NCBI GenBank assembly: GCA_002319885.1
Contig: DCFT01000087.1
Coordinates: 93,780-157,779 of the forward strand
Length of the DNA: 64,000 nt
Direction: 5' to 3'
DNA from: Bacteroidales bacterium UBA1797
GTDB taxonomy: Bacteria; Bacteroidota; Bacteroidia; Bacteroidales; VadinHA17
The position numbers and the translations under genes are program-made. Of the stretch, positions 15,917-24,873 are shown in pieces (within the stretch, counting starts at the first letter, position 1; each line of letters starts with the position of its first letter). Below the pieces are notes generated by a model. The model had not been told where the DNA came from. It did no database searches and saw nothing but the letters and a program-made list of their open reading frames with translations.

Positions 15917-16781
15917 GATTGCAGTTGCCAGTGGGAAAGGGGGAACCGGCAAAACTTATATTTCAACAAATCTTTTCTATAGCCTGTCAAAAAAGAATTA
16001 CAGGGTAGCAATGGTCGATTGCGATGCTGAGGCTCCAAACGCTGTTGCATTCTTTGAATCTGAAATAGTTGGAAAAACTGAAGTTACCCAAAAGGTACCA
16101 GTTATCAATTCTGATATCTGTACTTTCTGCGGCAAATGTCATGAGTACTGTAACTACAACGCCATATTCATTCTGCCACCAATGAAGATTGTTAAGGTGA
16201 TAGAAGATCTGTGCCATGACTGTGGTGCATGCAGTGTGGCATGCAAATCCGGAGCGATTTCGGAAAAGCCTGTTTCACTTGGACAGGTTACAACATTCTC
16301 AGTTAAAGGGAAGCCTTCTCTCCTTGAAGCCAGGATTAACATTGGAGTAATGTCGCCTGTTACGGTAATAAAGGCTGCAATAAAACAGATTGATAATCAA
16401 TCAGATATTGCGATTCTGGATTCGCCACCCGGGACTTCATGCCCATTCGTGCAAACTGCTGCTTCTGCCGATTATGTAATACTAGTCACAGAACCTACTC
16501 CTTTTGGACTCAGCGATCTGAAACAGAGTGTTGAAACACTTAAGACGATAAATAAACCTTTCGGCGTAATCATAAATAGGGCAGGTTTGGGAAATAATAG
16601 TGTCATGGAATATCTGACCCACGAAAATATCCAGTTGTTACTTGAAATACCTTTTAACAAAGAGATTGCTGTACTCTATTCTAATGGCAGGTTGGTATCT
16701 GAAACCAATGAAATATTTTCAGAGCAGCTTCTTTCAGTTTTTGAAAACATTATTGAGAATCATGGAAATAGCAGTAATTAG
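15909..16781 (+). CDS. MinD-type P-loop ATPase with inserted ferredoxin domain, first copy
   Basis: 290 residues from the ATG at 15909, which puts the Walker A (SGKGGTGKT, 8-16) at the usual distance from the N-terminus. A double 4Fe-4S insert has Cys71/74/77/81 and Cys102/105/108/112. Walker B-like ILDSPPGTSCP lies near 173. This is the ATPase type found in pairs in the Desulfovibrio orp locus (DVU2103/2104). It overlaps both neighbours (8 and 20 bp), so a single translation-coupled complex is likely. It may load or deliver metal-sulfur clusters, or act in cell positioning; the sequence does not distinguish. Confidence 0.9.
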   Translation: MIKIAVASGKGGTGKTYISTNLFYSLSKKNYRVAMVDCDAEAPNAVAFFESEIVGKTEVTQKVPVINSDICTFCGKCHEYCNYNAIFILPPMKIVKVIEDLCHDCGACSVACKSGAISEKPVSLGQVTTFSVKGKPSLLEARINIGVMSPVTVIKAAIKQIDNQSDIAILDSPPGTSCPFVQTAASADYVILVTEPTPFGLSDLKQSVETLKTINKPFGVIINRAGLGNNSVMEYLTHENIQLLLEIPFNKEIAVLYSNGRLVSETNEIFSEQLLSVFENIIENHGNSSN

Positions 16782-17631
16782 CGGGAAAGGCGGAACAGGG
16801 AAATCAAGTATAAGTGCTGCCTTTGCCACATTGAACGGGGATGTTGTCCTTGCTGATTGTGATGTAGATGCAGCCAACCTCTATTTACTGTTTGACCCTT
16901 TTGTTGAAGAGGAAGAGGTTTACATAGCCGGACACAAAGCTGTTATTGACTACTCCAAATGTACCAACTGCAAGATGTGTAAAGATTATTGCAGATTTGA
17001 TGCCATATCTCTGAAAAACGATAAAATAGTTATATCAGAAATATCATGTGATGGTTGTTTTCTTTGCTCACGAATTTGTCCGGAGAACGCTATAAGAATG
17101 GTTGCAAATGATAAAAGCCGTATGTATTCAGGATCATTCCGCAATGGTAAAATGATTTATGGCAGGCTTGCACCCGGTGAAGAAAACTCAGGAAAACTTG
17201 TGAATATGGTACGATTAAAAGCTAAACAGCTTTCCGAAGAGAACGGGATGAATATCATTATACTCGACGGGCCTCCTGGCATTGGCTGTCCGGTAATTTC
17301 TACCATTACAGGTGTCAGCAAAGTAGTAATCGTCACCGAACCTACTATATCAGGGTTGGACGATCTGAAGAGAACTGTAGGTATTGTGCAAAAATTTAAT
17401 TTATTGGCATACATTATAATCAATAAATACGACCTTAACTTTTCATTGAGCGCTCAGATAAAAAAGTGGTGCAAAGAAAGTAATATCACCATGGCAGGTG
17501 AGTTGCCATTCGATAAAAATATTGTGGAAGCTATGGTTCAGGGAAAAAGCATTACAGAATTTAATCCGGAAATTAATATCAGTAAAAAAATAAAAATAAT
17601 ATGGAACAAAATCATAAATCAAAAGACATGA
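16762..17631 (+). CDS. MinD-type P-loop ATPase with inserted ferredoxin domain, second copy
   Basis: 289 residues from the ATG at 16762 (MEIAVISGKGGTGKSS). Walker A is at 7-15. The insert carries Cys67/70/73/77 and Cys96/99/102/106. The Walker B-like segment is IIILDGPPGIGCPV. It is clearly a paralogue of the preceding gene, but with a different insert and tail, so the two probably form a heterodimer. The start overlaps the upstream gene by 20 bp and the stop overlaps the downstream ATG (ATGA). Confidence 0.9.
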   Translation: MEIAVISGKGGTGKSSISAAFATLNGDVVLADCDVDAANLYLLFDPFVEEEEVYIAGHKAVIDYSKCTNCKMCKDYCRFDAISLKNDKIVISEISCDGCFLCSRICPENAIRMVANDKSRMYSGSFRNGKMIYGRLAPGEENSGKLVNMVRLKAKQLSEENGMNIIILDGPPGIGCPVISTITGVSKVVIVTEPTISGLDDLKRTVGIVQKFNLLAYIIINKYDLNFSLSAQIKKWCKESNITMAGELPFDKNIVEAMVQGKSITEFNPEINISKKIKIIWNKIINQKT

Positions 17632-18437
17632 GTAATTTATTTGAAAAGATCCCTATGGAAGGAGTTAAAAACATTATTGTTGTAGCATCGGGAAAAGGTG
17701 GAGTTGGCAAATCAACTGTAGCTGCAAACCTGGCTATCGCATTTGCACGTGATGGCTATAAGACAGCTTTGGTGGATGCGGATATCTATGGTCCGTCAAT
17801 ACCAAGAATGTTCGGCATAGAAGATGCTAAACCCGATGTAACATCGTTTGGAGAGAAGGAAATTATGTTCCCGATTGATAAATTCGGGGTAAGTATCATG
17901 TCGATAGGGTTTTTTATTGACCGCAATCAGTCTCTTATCTGGAGAGGACCAATGGCTGCAAATGGGGTAACGCAACTTTTTGAAAACACACAGTGGGGCG
18001 ATATTGATTATATGTTTGTCGACTTCCCTCCCGGAACGGGGGATATTCAGTTAACAACTATACAGAAACTCAGTATAGCCGGTGCAATTATTGTGACAAC
18101 ACCACAGGAGATAGCCCTTAATGATGCACGAAAAGCCACTTCAATGTTCACAAATCCCGATCTGAAAGTTCCTGTTTTGGGAATAATTGAAAACATGTCA
18201 TGGTTCACACCTGAACAGCATCCTGAAGAAAAATATTATATTTTCGGAAAAGGTGGCGGACATAAAATGGCAATAGAGTTCGACACAATGTTACTAGGCC
18301 AGATACCGCTGGTTTCAGAGGTGGGTGAAGCCGCTGAAAAAGGATTAAGTGTCTTCAGCCAGACAAACAAACTGGTAATAGATTCATTTGAAAAAATAGC
18401 CGGACTGATCATCTCAAAAACGGAAGACAGATCCTGA
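17628..18437 (+). CDS. Mrp/NBP35-family ATPase (ApbC-like)
   Basis: 269 residues if started at the ATG at 17628, which overlaps the previous stop as ATGA; an ATG at 17601 would add nine residues. It has the deviant Walker A of Mrp (VVASGKGGVGKSTVAAN), LVDADIYGPSIPRM, and VDFPPGTGDIQLT. It lacks the N-terminal DUF59 domain. The usual CxxC after ENMSWF is replaced by TPEQHPEEKYYIFGKGGG, as is common in Bacteroidota Mrp. So it may not bridge a 4Fe-4S cluster in the standard way. It is the third ATPase of the Orp-type cluster. Confidence 0.9.
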   Translation: MSNLFEKIPMEGVKNIIVVASGKGGVGKSTVAANLAIAFARDGYKTALVDADIYGPSIPRMFGIEDAKPDVTSFGEKEIMFPIDKFGVSIMSIGFFIDRNQSLIWRGPMAANGVTQLFENTQWGDIDYMFVDFPPGTGDIQLTTIQKLSIAGAIIVTTPQEIALNDARKATSMFTNPDLKVPVLGIIENMSWFTPEQHPEEKYYIFGKGGGHKMAIEFDTMLLGQIPLVSEVGEAAEKGLSVFSQTNKLVIDSFEKIAGLIISKTEDRS

Positions 18438-18525
18438 ATATTATTCAGCGCTTAGTAACCCTTTTGTAAATATTATTGCTTTTATATTTTCGTGTTGAGT
18501 AAACAATTGCACGGATTAATGTGAC

Positions 18526-18568
18526 TATTGTTTGTAATAAAGGTTTTAATCTGCACTAACAAACAATA
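18526..18568. terminator. Possible stem-loop between convergent genes
   Basis: TATTGTTTGT (18526-18535) and ACAAACAATA (18559-18568) are perfect complements with a 23-nt loop. The stem is AT-rich and has no strong T tract, so it is a weak terminator candidate for the Mrp operon. Confidence 0.35.
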
Positions 18569-18651
18569 ATAAAGGGTCGAGTAAAAAACTTTTTCAATGA
18601 TTCAGTCATGCTATTAATCTTTACAGGCTATGGCCTAATAATAACAACAGG

Positions 18652-19431
18652 TCATAAATTATATATATTTCCGGTTTTCACCAGCGAATTACCAAAATTC
18701 TCATAGAAAGCCGTCAAAGCAGGAAGATCAGTACAATGTGAAGGCAAAACATGTTTTACTTTATTATTTTTCAGATACCGTATTGTCTCTTTTGTCTGAT
18801 GGTCAATACCCTTCAGATGGAACCCTCCCATTATTCCAAAAAGACTGTCTATTCCTGTGACTTTTTTCGCATATTCAAGTGTATTAACAATTCCTGAATG
18901 TCCGCAACCTGTGACAACAAATAAGCCTTCAGGCAATATTAATGCTAGTGCGCTGTCATCCATTACATAATCCTGACTTCCGTCTTCAAAAACAAAAGAG
19001 GTTGTTTTTGATTCAAAATCGGTCAACCGGGGAATTTCCCCAAGGAATAATATTTTTTCTGATATTTTATAAGGTTTAACAGTGGTAACAATTTCAAATT
19101 TCCCTGCGAATTGATCTTTTGATTTTTTCAACCCAATATAAGAATGATCCAATTTCCTGTAACGTTGAATAAAACAATCAGGGTGACAAAGCAATCTGCC
19201 GCCTGTGAGGTTCCATATTCCATCTCCATGGTCAAAATGACCATGACTTAATACAACCATATCTGTATTTGTCATACTGATCCTCATAGCCTCCGCATTT
19301 CTCAGGAACATCTCGCTCTGTCCTGTATCGAAAAGCAGTCTTTTCCCATCATGTTCAATAAAATATGACAGTCCGTGTTCAGCAGGTGTGTGTGAACCAG
19401 GATGATTGTCTGTAAGCACTGAAATTATCAT
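18652..19431 (-). CDS. MBL-fold metallo-hydrolase (COG1237-like)
   Basis: 259 residues. The metal-binding motif is SHGHFDHGDG (62-71), with further ligands in TGCGHSGIVNT and LPSHCTD near the end. The start MIISVLTDNHPGSHTPAEHGLS is typical of the COG1237 branch, which includes archaeal proteins annotated as dihydropterin-(beta-ribofuranosyl)aminobenzene phosphate synthases. That reaction is unlikely to be proven by similarity alone. It is convergent with the Mrp operon and has no operon partner; the gpmA gene on the same strand ends 176 bp upstream. Confidence 0.85.
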   Translation of the reverse strand: MIISVLTDNHPGSHTPAEHGLSYFIEHDGKRLLFDTGQSEMFLRNAEAMRISMTNTDMVVLSHGHFDHGDGIWNLTGGRLLCHPDCFIQRYRKLDHSYIGLKKSKDQFAGKFEIVTTVKPYKISEKILFLGEIPRLTDFESKTTSFVFEDGSQDYVMDDSALALILPEGLFVVTGCGHSGIVNTLEYAKKVTGIDSLFGIMGGFHLKGIDHQTKETIRYLKNNKVKHVLPSHCTDLPALTAFYENFGNSLVKTGNIYNL

Positions 19432-19606
19432 AAATATTTATCCTTTAATATTTTAGATATATACAGAGGAATAACCGGGATAAAAAAGGCAGCACTACAC
19501 TTACAAAAATGACATCCTGGTGAGATTGTCAATACACATTTCGTAAACATAAGAACCTATTTCTTTAATATTCCTGTTTCTGAATTAAATACAACAGGAA
19601 TAAAAT

Positions 19607-20350
19607 CTATTTTACTTTACCCTGATTTTTTACTGAATTCATAGCCTGATTGATGACTTCTTCGTCACCAAGATATTTTTTAGACTTAACATTTAACTTT
19701 TCGTCCAATTCATAAATCAATGGGATACCTGTTGGAATGTTTATTTTCAATATTTCTTCATCCGACAAATTGTCCAGATACTTAACCAAAGCTCTTAAAC
19801 TATTTCCATGTGCTACAATTAAAACTTTTTGCTTATCGAATAAAGCCGGTTTAATGGTTTCGTTCCAATAAGGTAAAAATCGTTCAACAGTATCTTTTAA
19901 ACATTCTGTTGCAGGTAATAGATTTTTGTCTATTTTATTGTATTTCAATTCGTTGGATGGATGTCTCTTATCTTTAATATCCAATTGCGGAGGCCTGACA
20001 TCATAACTTCTGCGCCAGAGTAATACCTGATCTTCACCATATTTCTGTGCAGTTTCAGCTTTATTCAAACCTTGCAGGTCGCCATAACTTTTTTCGTTTA
20101 ATCTCCAGGTACGATAAACAGGTATCCAGGCAAGATCCATTTCATCCAATACATTCCAAAGGGTATGGATTGCCCTCTTCAATACTGAAGTGTAAACAAC
20201 GTCGAAGGTAAAACCTTCTGCTTTAAGAAGTTTACCTGCACTTTTAGCTTCTTCTATCCCTTTCTCCGTCAAATCAATGTCAGTCCAGCCGGTAAAACGG
20301 TTTTCTTTGTTCCACTGACTTTCACCATGGCGTAACAGTACTAATTTCAT
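19607..20350 (-). CDS. gpmA: 2,3-bisphosphoglycerate-dependent phosphoglycerate mutase
   Basis: 247 residues, the usual length. The catalytic motif is LLRHGESQWN with His8, followed by RFTGWTDIDLTEKG. YTSVLKRAIHTLW, the second active-site His in VAHGNSLRALVK and the substrate loop with WRRSYDVRPP are all present. It interconverts 3- and 2-phosphoglycerate in glycolysis. It is divergent from the ETF-quinone oxidoreductase gene, and the shared 336-bp gap has a strong palindrome at 20439. Confidence 0.96.
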   Translation of the reverse strand: MKLVLLRHGESQWNKENRFTGWTDIDLTEKGIEEAKSAGKLLKAEGFTFDVVYTSVLKRAIHTLWNVLDEMDLAWIPVYRTWRLNEKSYGDLQGLNKAETAQKYGEDQVLLWRRSYDVRPPQLDIKDKRHPSNELKYNKIDKNLLPATECLKDTVERFLPYWNETIKPALFDKQKVLIVAHGNSLRALVKYLDNLSDEEILKINIPTGIPLIYELDEKLNVKSKKYLGDEEVINQAMNSVKNQGKVK

Positions 20351-20686
20351 TTTCCATCAATATTTAATTTAACACTATAATAATGAACCTATTGCACTGA
20401 CGATAAAGTCAAAAATCATATTCACATCTTTTACTCTCACTGATCGGATACGATCAGTCACATTAAAAATACGACAATTTAAAACTGGTGCAAATTTAAA
20501 TCATAAATGCACAAATGTTCAGATTAATCAGGATATTCTTAAAATCTAAACCATCAATTAAATTGAATCTTAGTGGATAAAAAGGATTTAATGACCAAAA
20601 ATGAAAGAACAGAAAGAACTATTTGTACCAAACGATGTTTACATGATAGATATAGACTAAAGAAAAATTAATCCCGAGAATAAATA
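20351..20686. other. 336-bp divergent intergenic region
   Basis: This lies between gpmA (minus) and ETF-QO (plus). Apart from the 20-bp palindrome at 20439-20458 it is AT-rich. I found no full -33/-7 promoter pair and no reading frame worth calling. Confidence 0.6.
20439..20458. promoter_or_regulatory. Perfect 8-4-8 palindrome, candidate operator
   Basis: ACTGATCG-GATA-CGATCAGT is an exact inverted repeat in the gpmA/ETF-QO divergent region, 89 bp from the gpmA ATG. The half-site is unlike the Crp- or DUF134-type sites in this window. A TetR- or GntR-like regulator could fit, but none is adjacent. Confidence 0.5.
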
Positions 20687-22345
20687 ATGAATGATATTGA
20701 CTTCGTATCAACAGATGTGTTAATAATCGGAGGTGGTCCGTCAGGTTTAGCCACATCAATACATCTTGCTGATATACTAAAACAAAAAGGTGAGAACAAA
20801 AGAATACTTCTTGTGGAGAAAGGACGGGCCATTGGAAGCCATATTTTATCAGGTGCAGTCATAAAACCGGCTGTTTTCAAAGAGTTGTTGCCTGGTACAG
20901 ATTTTTCTGAAATTCCTTTCAACGCAAAGGTGATCAAAGATAAAACTGTGTTTCTCACTGAAAAAAGAGCACTCACCCTTCCCTTTCATGTGCCTTATAT
21001 GAACAATTCAGGCAATTATACTGCTTCACTTGGGGAGATTTGCAGGTACCTTGCGGGAATAGCAGAAGAAAAAGGTGTCGAAATATATACAGGGTTCGCT
21101 GTTGATGAAATACTGTATAAAGATGGAAAAGTAATTGGAGCACGGACTAAGGACACTGGTATTGATCACCTTGGGAACAAACTTGAAAATTTCCAGCCTG
21201 GCACAAGAGTTGAATCAAAAATCACAATTTTTGCAGAGGGAACAAGAGGCAGTCTGGCGAAAATGCTGATAAAAAAGTTTAATCTTACTAAAGACAGGAA
21301 CGAACAGATTTACTCATTAGGCTGCAAAGAATTATGGTCAGTGCCAGATGGAAATATTAAACCTGGCGAAATTTATCATACTATGGGATATCCGCTTCAG
21401 AATGATGAATTCGGAGGAGGTTTCATTTATGGTCTTAAAGAGAATAAGGTTGCTGTCGGCCTGGTTGTTGGGCTAGACTACAAGGATCCAACCTTTGATG
21501 TTCATGATGCATTCCAGATATGGAAAACAACTCCTCTGGTTTCAAAAATCCTGAAGGGTGGAAAATTCCTGGAATATGGTGCAAAGACACTTCCGGAAGG
21601 GGGCTATTATTCTGTACCTAAATTGTTTGTCGATAATGCAATGATAGTTGGCGATAGCGCCGGTCTTGTTGCCATGCCGGCTTTGAAGGGTATACACCTG
21701 GCAATAAAATCAGGAATGCTTGCTGCACAAACAGCTGCCGGAGCACTTTTAAGCAACGACACCTCCGAAAACTCACTTCAGACATATGAGAGACTTATAA
21801 ACAACAGTTTTATAAAGCATGACTTGTTTCCTGTACGTAATTTCCGGCAGGCTTTTTCAAAAGGATTAATCGCCGGTGGTCTGCAATTTGGTACACAGTT
21901 AATAACAGGAGGAGCAGGATTCCTGGGACGATTGAAAACTCTTCCCGATTATCTTACCACCTCTAAACTTAGTGAACTTAAGAAGAAACCTTTTAAAGAA
22001 CGTTTTAAGGCAAAACTTGAATTTGATAAAATTCTGACTTTTGATAAAGCAACCGATGTATATCATTCAGGAGTTCATCATGATGAGCAACAGGTTGTAC
22101 ATCTTCATATCAATGATCAGGAGAATTTCAATGCTGTTAACATCGAAGAATATGGAGCTCCTGAACAATTCTTTTGTTCATCAGAAGTATATGAGCTCCA
22201 CACAGACAAGGATGGGAAGAAAGAGTTAAGGATTCATGCAGAAAACTGCATGCACTGCAAAACCTGTGATATAAAATCTCCGGGGAAAGGAATCACATGG
22301 GTAGTACCAAATGGCGGGAATGGACCTGACTTTCAAAATATGTAG
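20687..22345 (+). CDS. Electron transfer flavoprotein:ubiquinone oxidoreductase
   Basis: 552 residues. FAD fold at VLIIGGGPSGLATSIHLAD, and the family block GSHILSGAVIKPAVFKELLP. The late segment MIVGDSAGLVAMPALKGIH binds FAD. The C-terminal 4Fe-4S cluster uses a Cys in FFCSSEVYEL and the triplet in ENCMHCKTCDIKSPGKGITW. It moves electrons from ETF to membrane quinone. The fused ETF gene starts 22 bp later, so the pair is one operon. In the context of a quinone-linked sulfur complex, both systems may share the quinone pool. Confidence 0.95.
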   Translation: MNDIDFVSTDVLIIGGGPSGLATSIHLADILKQKGENKRILLVEKGRAIGSHILSGAVIKPAVFKELLPGTDFSEIPFNAKVIKDKTVFLTEKRALTLPFHVPYMNNSGNYTASLGEICRYLAGIAEEKGVEIYTGFAVDEILYKDGKVIGARTKDTGIDHLGNKLENFQPGTRVESKITIFAEGTRGSLAKMLIKKFNLTKDRNEQIYSLGCKELWSVPDGNIKPGEIYHTMGYPLQNDEFGGGFIYGLKENKVAVGLVVGLDYKDPTFDVHDAFQIWKTTPLVSKILKGGKFLEYGAKTLPEGGYYSVPKLFVDNAMIVGDSAGLVAMPALKGIHLAIKSGMLAAQTAAGALLSNDTSENSLQTYERLINNSFIKHDLFPVRNFRQAFSKGLIAGGLQFGTQLITGGAGFLGRLKTLPDYLTTSKLSELKKKPFKERFKAKLEFDKILTFDKATDVYHSGVHHDEQQVVHLHINDQENFNAVNIEEYGAPEQFFCSSEVYELHTDKDGKKELRIHAENCMHCKTCDIKSPGKGITWVVPNGGNGPDFQNM

Positions 22346-22367
22346 CATTAAAAGGAAGATTTAGAAA

Positions 22368-24311
22368 ATGGCTTTAACAATAATAAGTTTAATAAAACAA
22401 GTTCCTCTCCCGAGTGAAATGAGGATGGGTGAAGACGGGTTAATGGACCGGACAAAAGCAAAATCAATAATAAATATTGATTGCCAGTTTGGTCTTGAAG
22501 CCGGATTACAATTGAAAAAACAATATCCCGATTCGAGATTAATTGTATGCTCAATGGGGCCAAAATCATTTGAAAACGCACTCAGAAAGGCAATCTCGAT
22601 GGGTTATGATGATGCATTTCTCTTATCCGACCGTAAACTTGGCGGTAGCGATACTTATGCAACAGGGCTTGCTCTCTCTACTATGCTTAAACATCTGGGA
22701 TTCACCAAAAATTCAAAAGATCCCTTTATAATATTAGCCGGTCGTCAGACAAGTGATGGTGATACGGCACATGTCCCGTCGCAGGTTGCCGAAAGTATTG
22801 GAATACCACAGGCTACTTTTGTTGAGAGTGTAAAAGCAGACGGACAGGGTAATGTTATTGCAAAAAGAATAATTGAAGGAGGCTTCCAGATGTTGAAACT
22901 GCCAATGCCATGCGTCATTTCCATGACTCCAACAGGCATTCCACCACGCAAGTCATCTTTAATCGGGGCAATTAAGGCAAGAGCTCTGAACATTACAACA
23001 TTTGGCATCGACGATATTGGGCTGGGAACTGAGAAAATAGGCTTGAACGGGTCTCCTACCATAGTTGTTAAAGTGGTGAATATCGGGAGTGAACGACCTC
23101 CAATAAAAATGTCAGAAGGGCACAGTGAAAAGTCATTGGTCGATAACTTTATTGCTAATTTTAAGATCGGCGTAAACACTCTTGAGAAAAAAGAAAAAGA
23201 GGAGAGAAAAGAAACTGAACGTCCGGATTTCCCTGAAAAAGACTTCCGCAATGGATCAAGAGGAATCCTTACCTGGGCGGAGATAACAAATGGAAAGATT
23301 TCAAGACCATCACTGGAGCTTCTGACGCCCGCGAGAAAACTGGCAACAACACTTGGAAATGACACACGGGTGTTGACATTGGTTATTGGAAAAAATGTCA
23401 GACTTTTCGCCAGAACATTGATTGAACATGGTTCTGATGAAGTTATACTTGTTGAAAATGACAGGCTTGAAGAGTACATGGTCATGCCATTTGCATCAAT
23501 TTTTGCACAGGTCATAAAAGAGAGAAAACCTGAAATAGCCCTTTTTGCGGCAACCACATCAGGCCGTGAGCTTGCTCCCAGGATAGGGATGAAAACCGAT
23601 AGTGGGGTAACTGCTGATTGTACCGGACTCGAAATTGGGGAATATATCGACAAAAAAGAAAAGGTTATTTACGCACCAATTCTTGAATCGAGGCGCCCCA
23701 CATACGGTGAAAGTAAACTCGCAACCATTCTCGGTTTTGTTTGCCCTCAGATATCAACTGCCAGGGCAGGTACATTTGAAATACCAAAACTAATGGAAGG
23801 CCGACAAGGTAATATTTCAGAATTTAAGCCTGTTCTGGATGAGAAGGACTTTGTTGTTGAAATCCTGCAAACTGAAAGAGGTGAAGGAGGAATGCAGAAT
23901 CTCTTTGATGCTGACATAGTTGTTTCCGGCGGAAGAGGGACTACAGTCGATAATCTTAAATTAGTTAAAGAACTTACTGAAGCCTTGAGATACCAGGGAA
24001 TTAAAGCCGAATGGGCCAGCAGCAGGCCTGTCGTTGATGATGGAATAGTTGAATATGCCAGACAGATAGGTCAAACCGGGAAGACTATCCGTCCTAAAGT
24101 ATATATTGCAGTGGGCGTCTCCGGAGCAATACAGCACTTAGCCGGCATGAAAGAATCTGAAATAATTATTGCCATTGATCACAACCCGAAAGCACATATC
24201 TTTCATAATGCTGATTTTGGCATTGTTGGCGAATACACCGACATATTGCCCGAGTTGATAGAAAGAGTTAAAGCCGGATTTACCTTCGGAATTGAAGCTA
24301 ATAAAAATTAG
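22368..24311 (+). CDS. Fused electron transfer flavoprotein, beta then alpha
   Basis: 647 residues that hold both ETF subunits in one chain. The beta half (about 1-265) starts TIISLIKQVPLPSEMRMGED and has CSMGPKSFENALRKAISMGYD. A charged linker (KKEKEERKETERPDFPEKDF, about 268-290) leads to the alpha half (about 300-647). The alpha half has GRELAPRIGMKTDSGVTADC, VSGGRGT, GVSGAIQHLAGM and DHNPKAHIFHNADFGIVG, the FAD-binding signatures. ETF subunits are usually two genes (fixA/fixB or etfB/etfA). No stop or shift interrupts the linker. It is co-transcribed with ETF-QO; dehydrogenases that feed it are not in this window. Confidence 0.94.
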   Translation: MALTIISLIKQVPLPSEMRMGEDGLMDRTKAKSIINIDCQFGLEAGLQLKKQYPDSRLIVCSMGPKSFENALRKAISMGYDDAFLLSDRKLGGSDTYATGLALSTMLKHLGFTKNSKDPFIILAGRQTSDGDTAHVPSQVAESIGIPQATFVESVKADGQGNVIAKRIIEGGFQMLKLPMPCVISMTPTGIPPRKSSLIGAIKARALNITTFGIDDIGLGTEKIGLNGSPTIVVKVVNIGSERPPIKMSEGHSEKSLVDNFIANFKIGVNTLEKKEKEERKETERPDFPEKDFRNGSRGILTWAEITNGKISRPSLELLTPARKLATTLGNDTRVLTLVIGKNVRLFARTLIEHGSDEVILVENDRLEEYMVMPFASIFAQVIKERKPEIALFAATTSGRELAPRIGMKTDSGVTADCTGLEIGEYIDKKEKVIYAPILESRRPTYGESKLATILGFVCPQISTARAGTFEIPKLMEGRQGNISEFKPVLDEKDFVVEILQTERGEGGMQNLFDADIVVSGGRGTTVDNLKLVKELTEALRYQGIKAEWASSRPVVDDGIVEYARQIGQTGKTIRPKVYIAVGVSGAIQHLAGMKESEIIIAIDHNPKAHIFHNADFGIVGEYTDILPELIERVKAGFTFGIEANKN

Positions 24312-24397
24312 CCATTTTTCCCTGGTTCATCATAATTCCTTACAATAAATTGTTAAACAGCCTGATACCTGCATCTGAATACTTCTCTGACTTATCA

Positions 24398-24865
24398 TTA
24401 CTGTCTTAATCTTTCTATTGTATTGTGTTTTAACACCCTGTCTTTTACAACCAGGGGAGTTACCGGAGCTTTCGATTTTGAATTGAAGATCATATCGTGA
24501 CCAAGGCATAATCCCATCATTATATTGAGTTCTGTACTCTTTTCTTCAAGGTATTTTGCCTGACCTGCCGGATTGCAGGATATTCCTTTATATCCCGGAA
24601 CAAGATCGTTGAATGGTACCTTTCCGTACTTACAATTGACTTTTTCAACAGTAAATCCGGCTGCTGTCAGAATTTCTTCCAGGTGCCCCGCTTCATTATT
24701 AAATATAGTACAATTGGCTATTCCGATCCTATTAATTCCAGACTCGCCGGCATATTCAATTATTTCCTGAATCCTGTCCAGGAAAGGGTCGAGGGAATCT
24801 TCAGCAATTTTCAGTATATTCTTATCATGTTCATTATATAAAACAGTAAAATCAGTATCTTCCAT
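24398..24865 (-). CDS. DUF1847-family protein, short form
   Basis: 155 residues. It matches the C-terminal part of DUF1847 proteins: RIGIANCTIFNNEAGHLEEI, then GYKGISCNPAGQAKYL, IMMGLCLGHDMIF and SKAPVTPLVVKDRVLKHN. Cysteines in these blocks could bind metal. Full-length members have an extra N-terminal cysteine-rich segment that is absent here. It ends 86 bp from the ETF gene (convergent) and is 8 bp downstream of the OsmC-like gene on the same strand. Confidence 0.78.
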   Translation of the reverse strand: MEDTDFTVLYNEHDKNILKIAEDSLDPFLDRIQEIIEYAGESGINRIGIANCTIFNNEAGHLEEILTAAGFTVEKVNCKYGKVPFNDLVPGYKGISCNPAGQAKYLEEKSTELNIMMGLCLGHDMIFNSKSKAPVTPLVVKDRVLKHNTIERLRQ

Positions 24866-24873
24866 ATCTTATT

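Noticed and set aside
22745..23653. 302-codon frame on the minus strand inside the ETF fusion gene
   Set aside because: Antisense to a strong, conserved coding sequence; it has no recognisable domain and is a compositional shadow.
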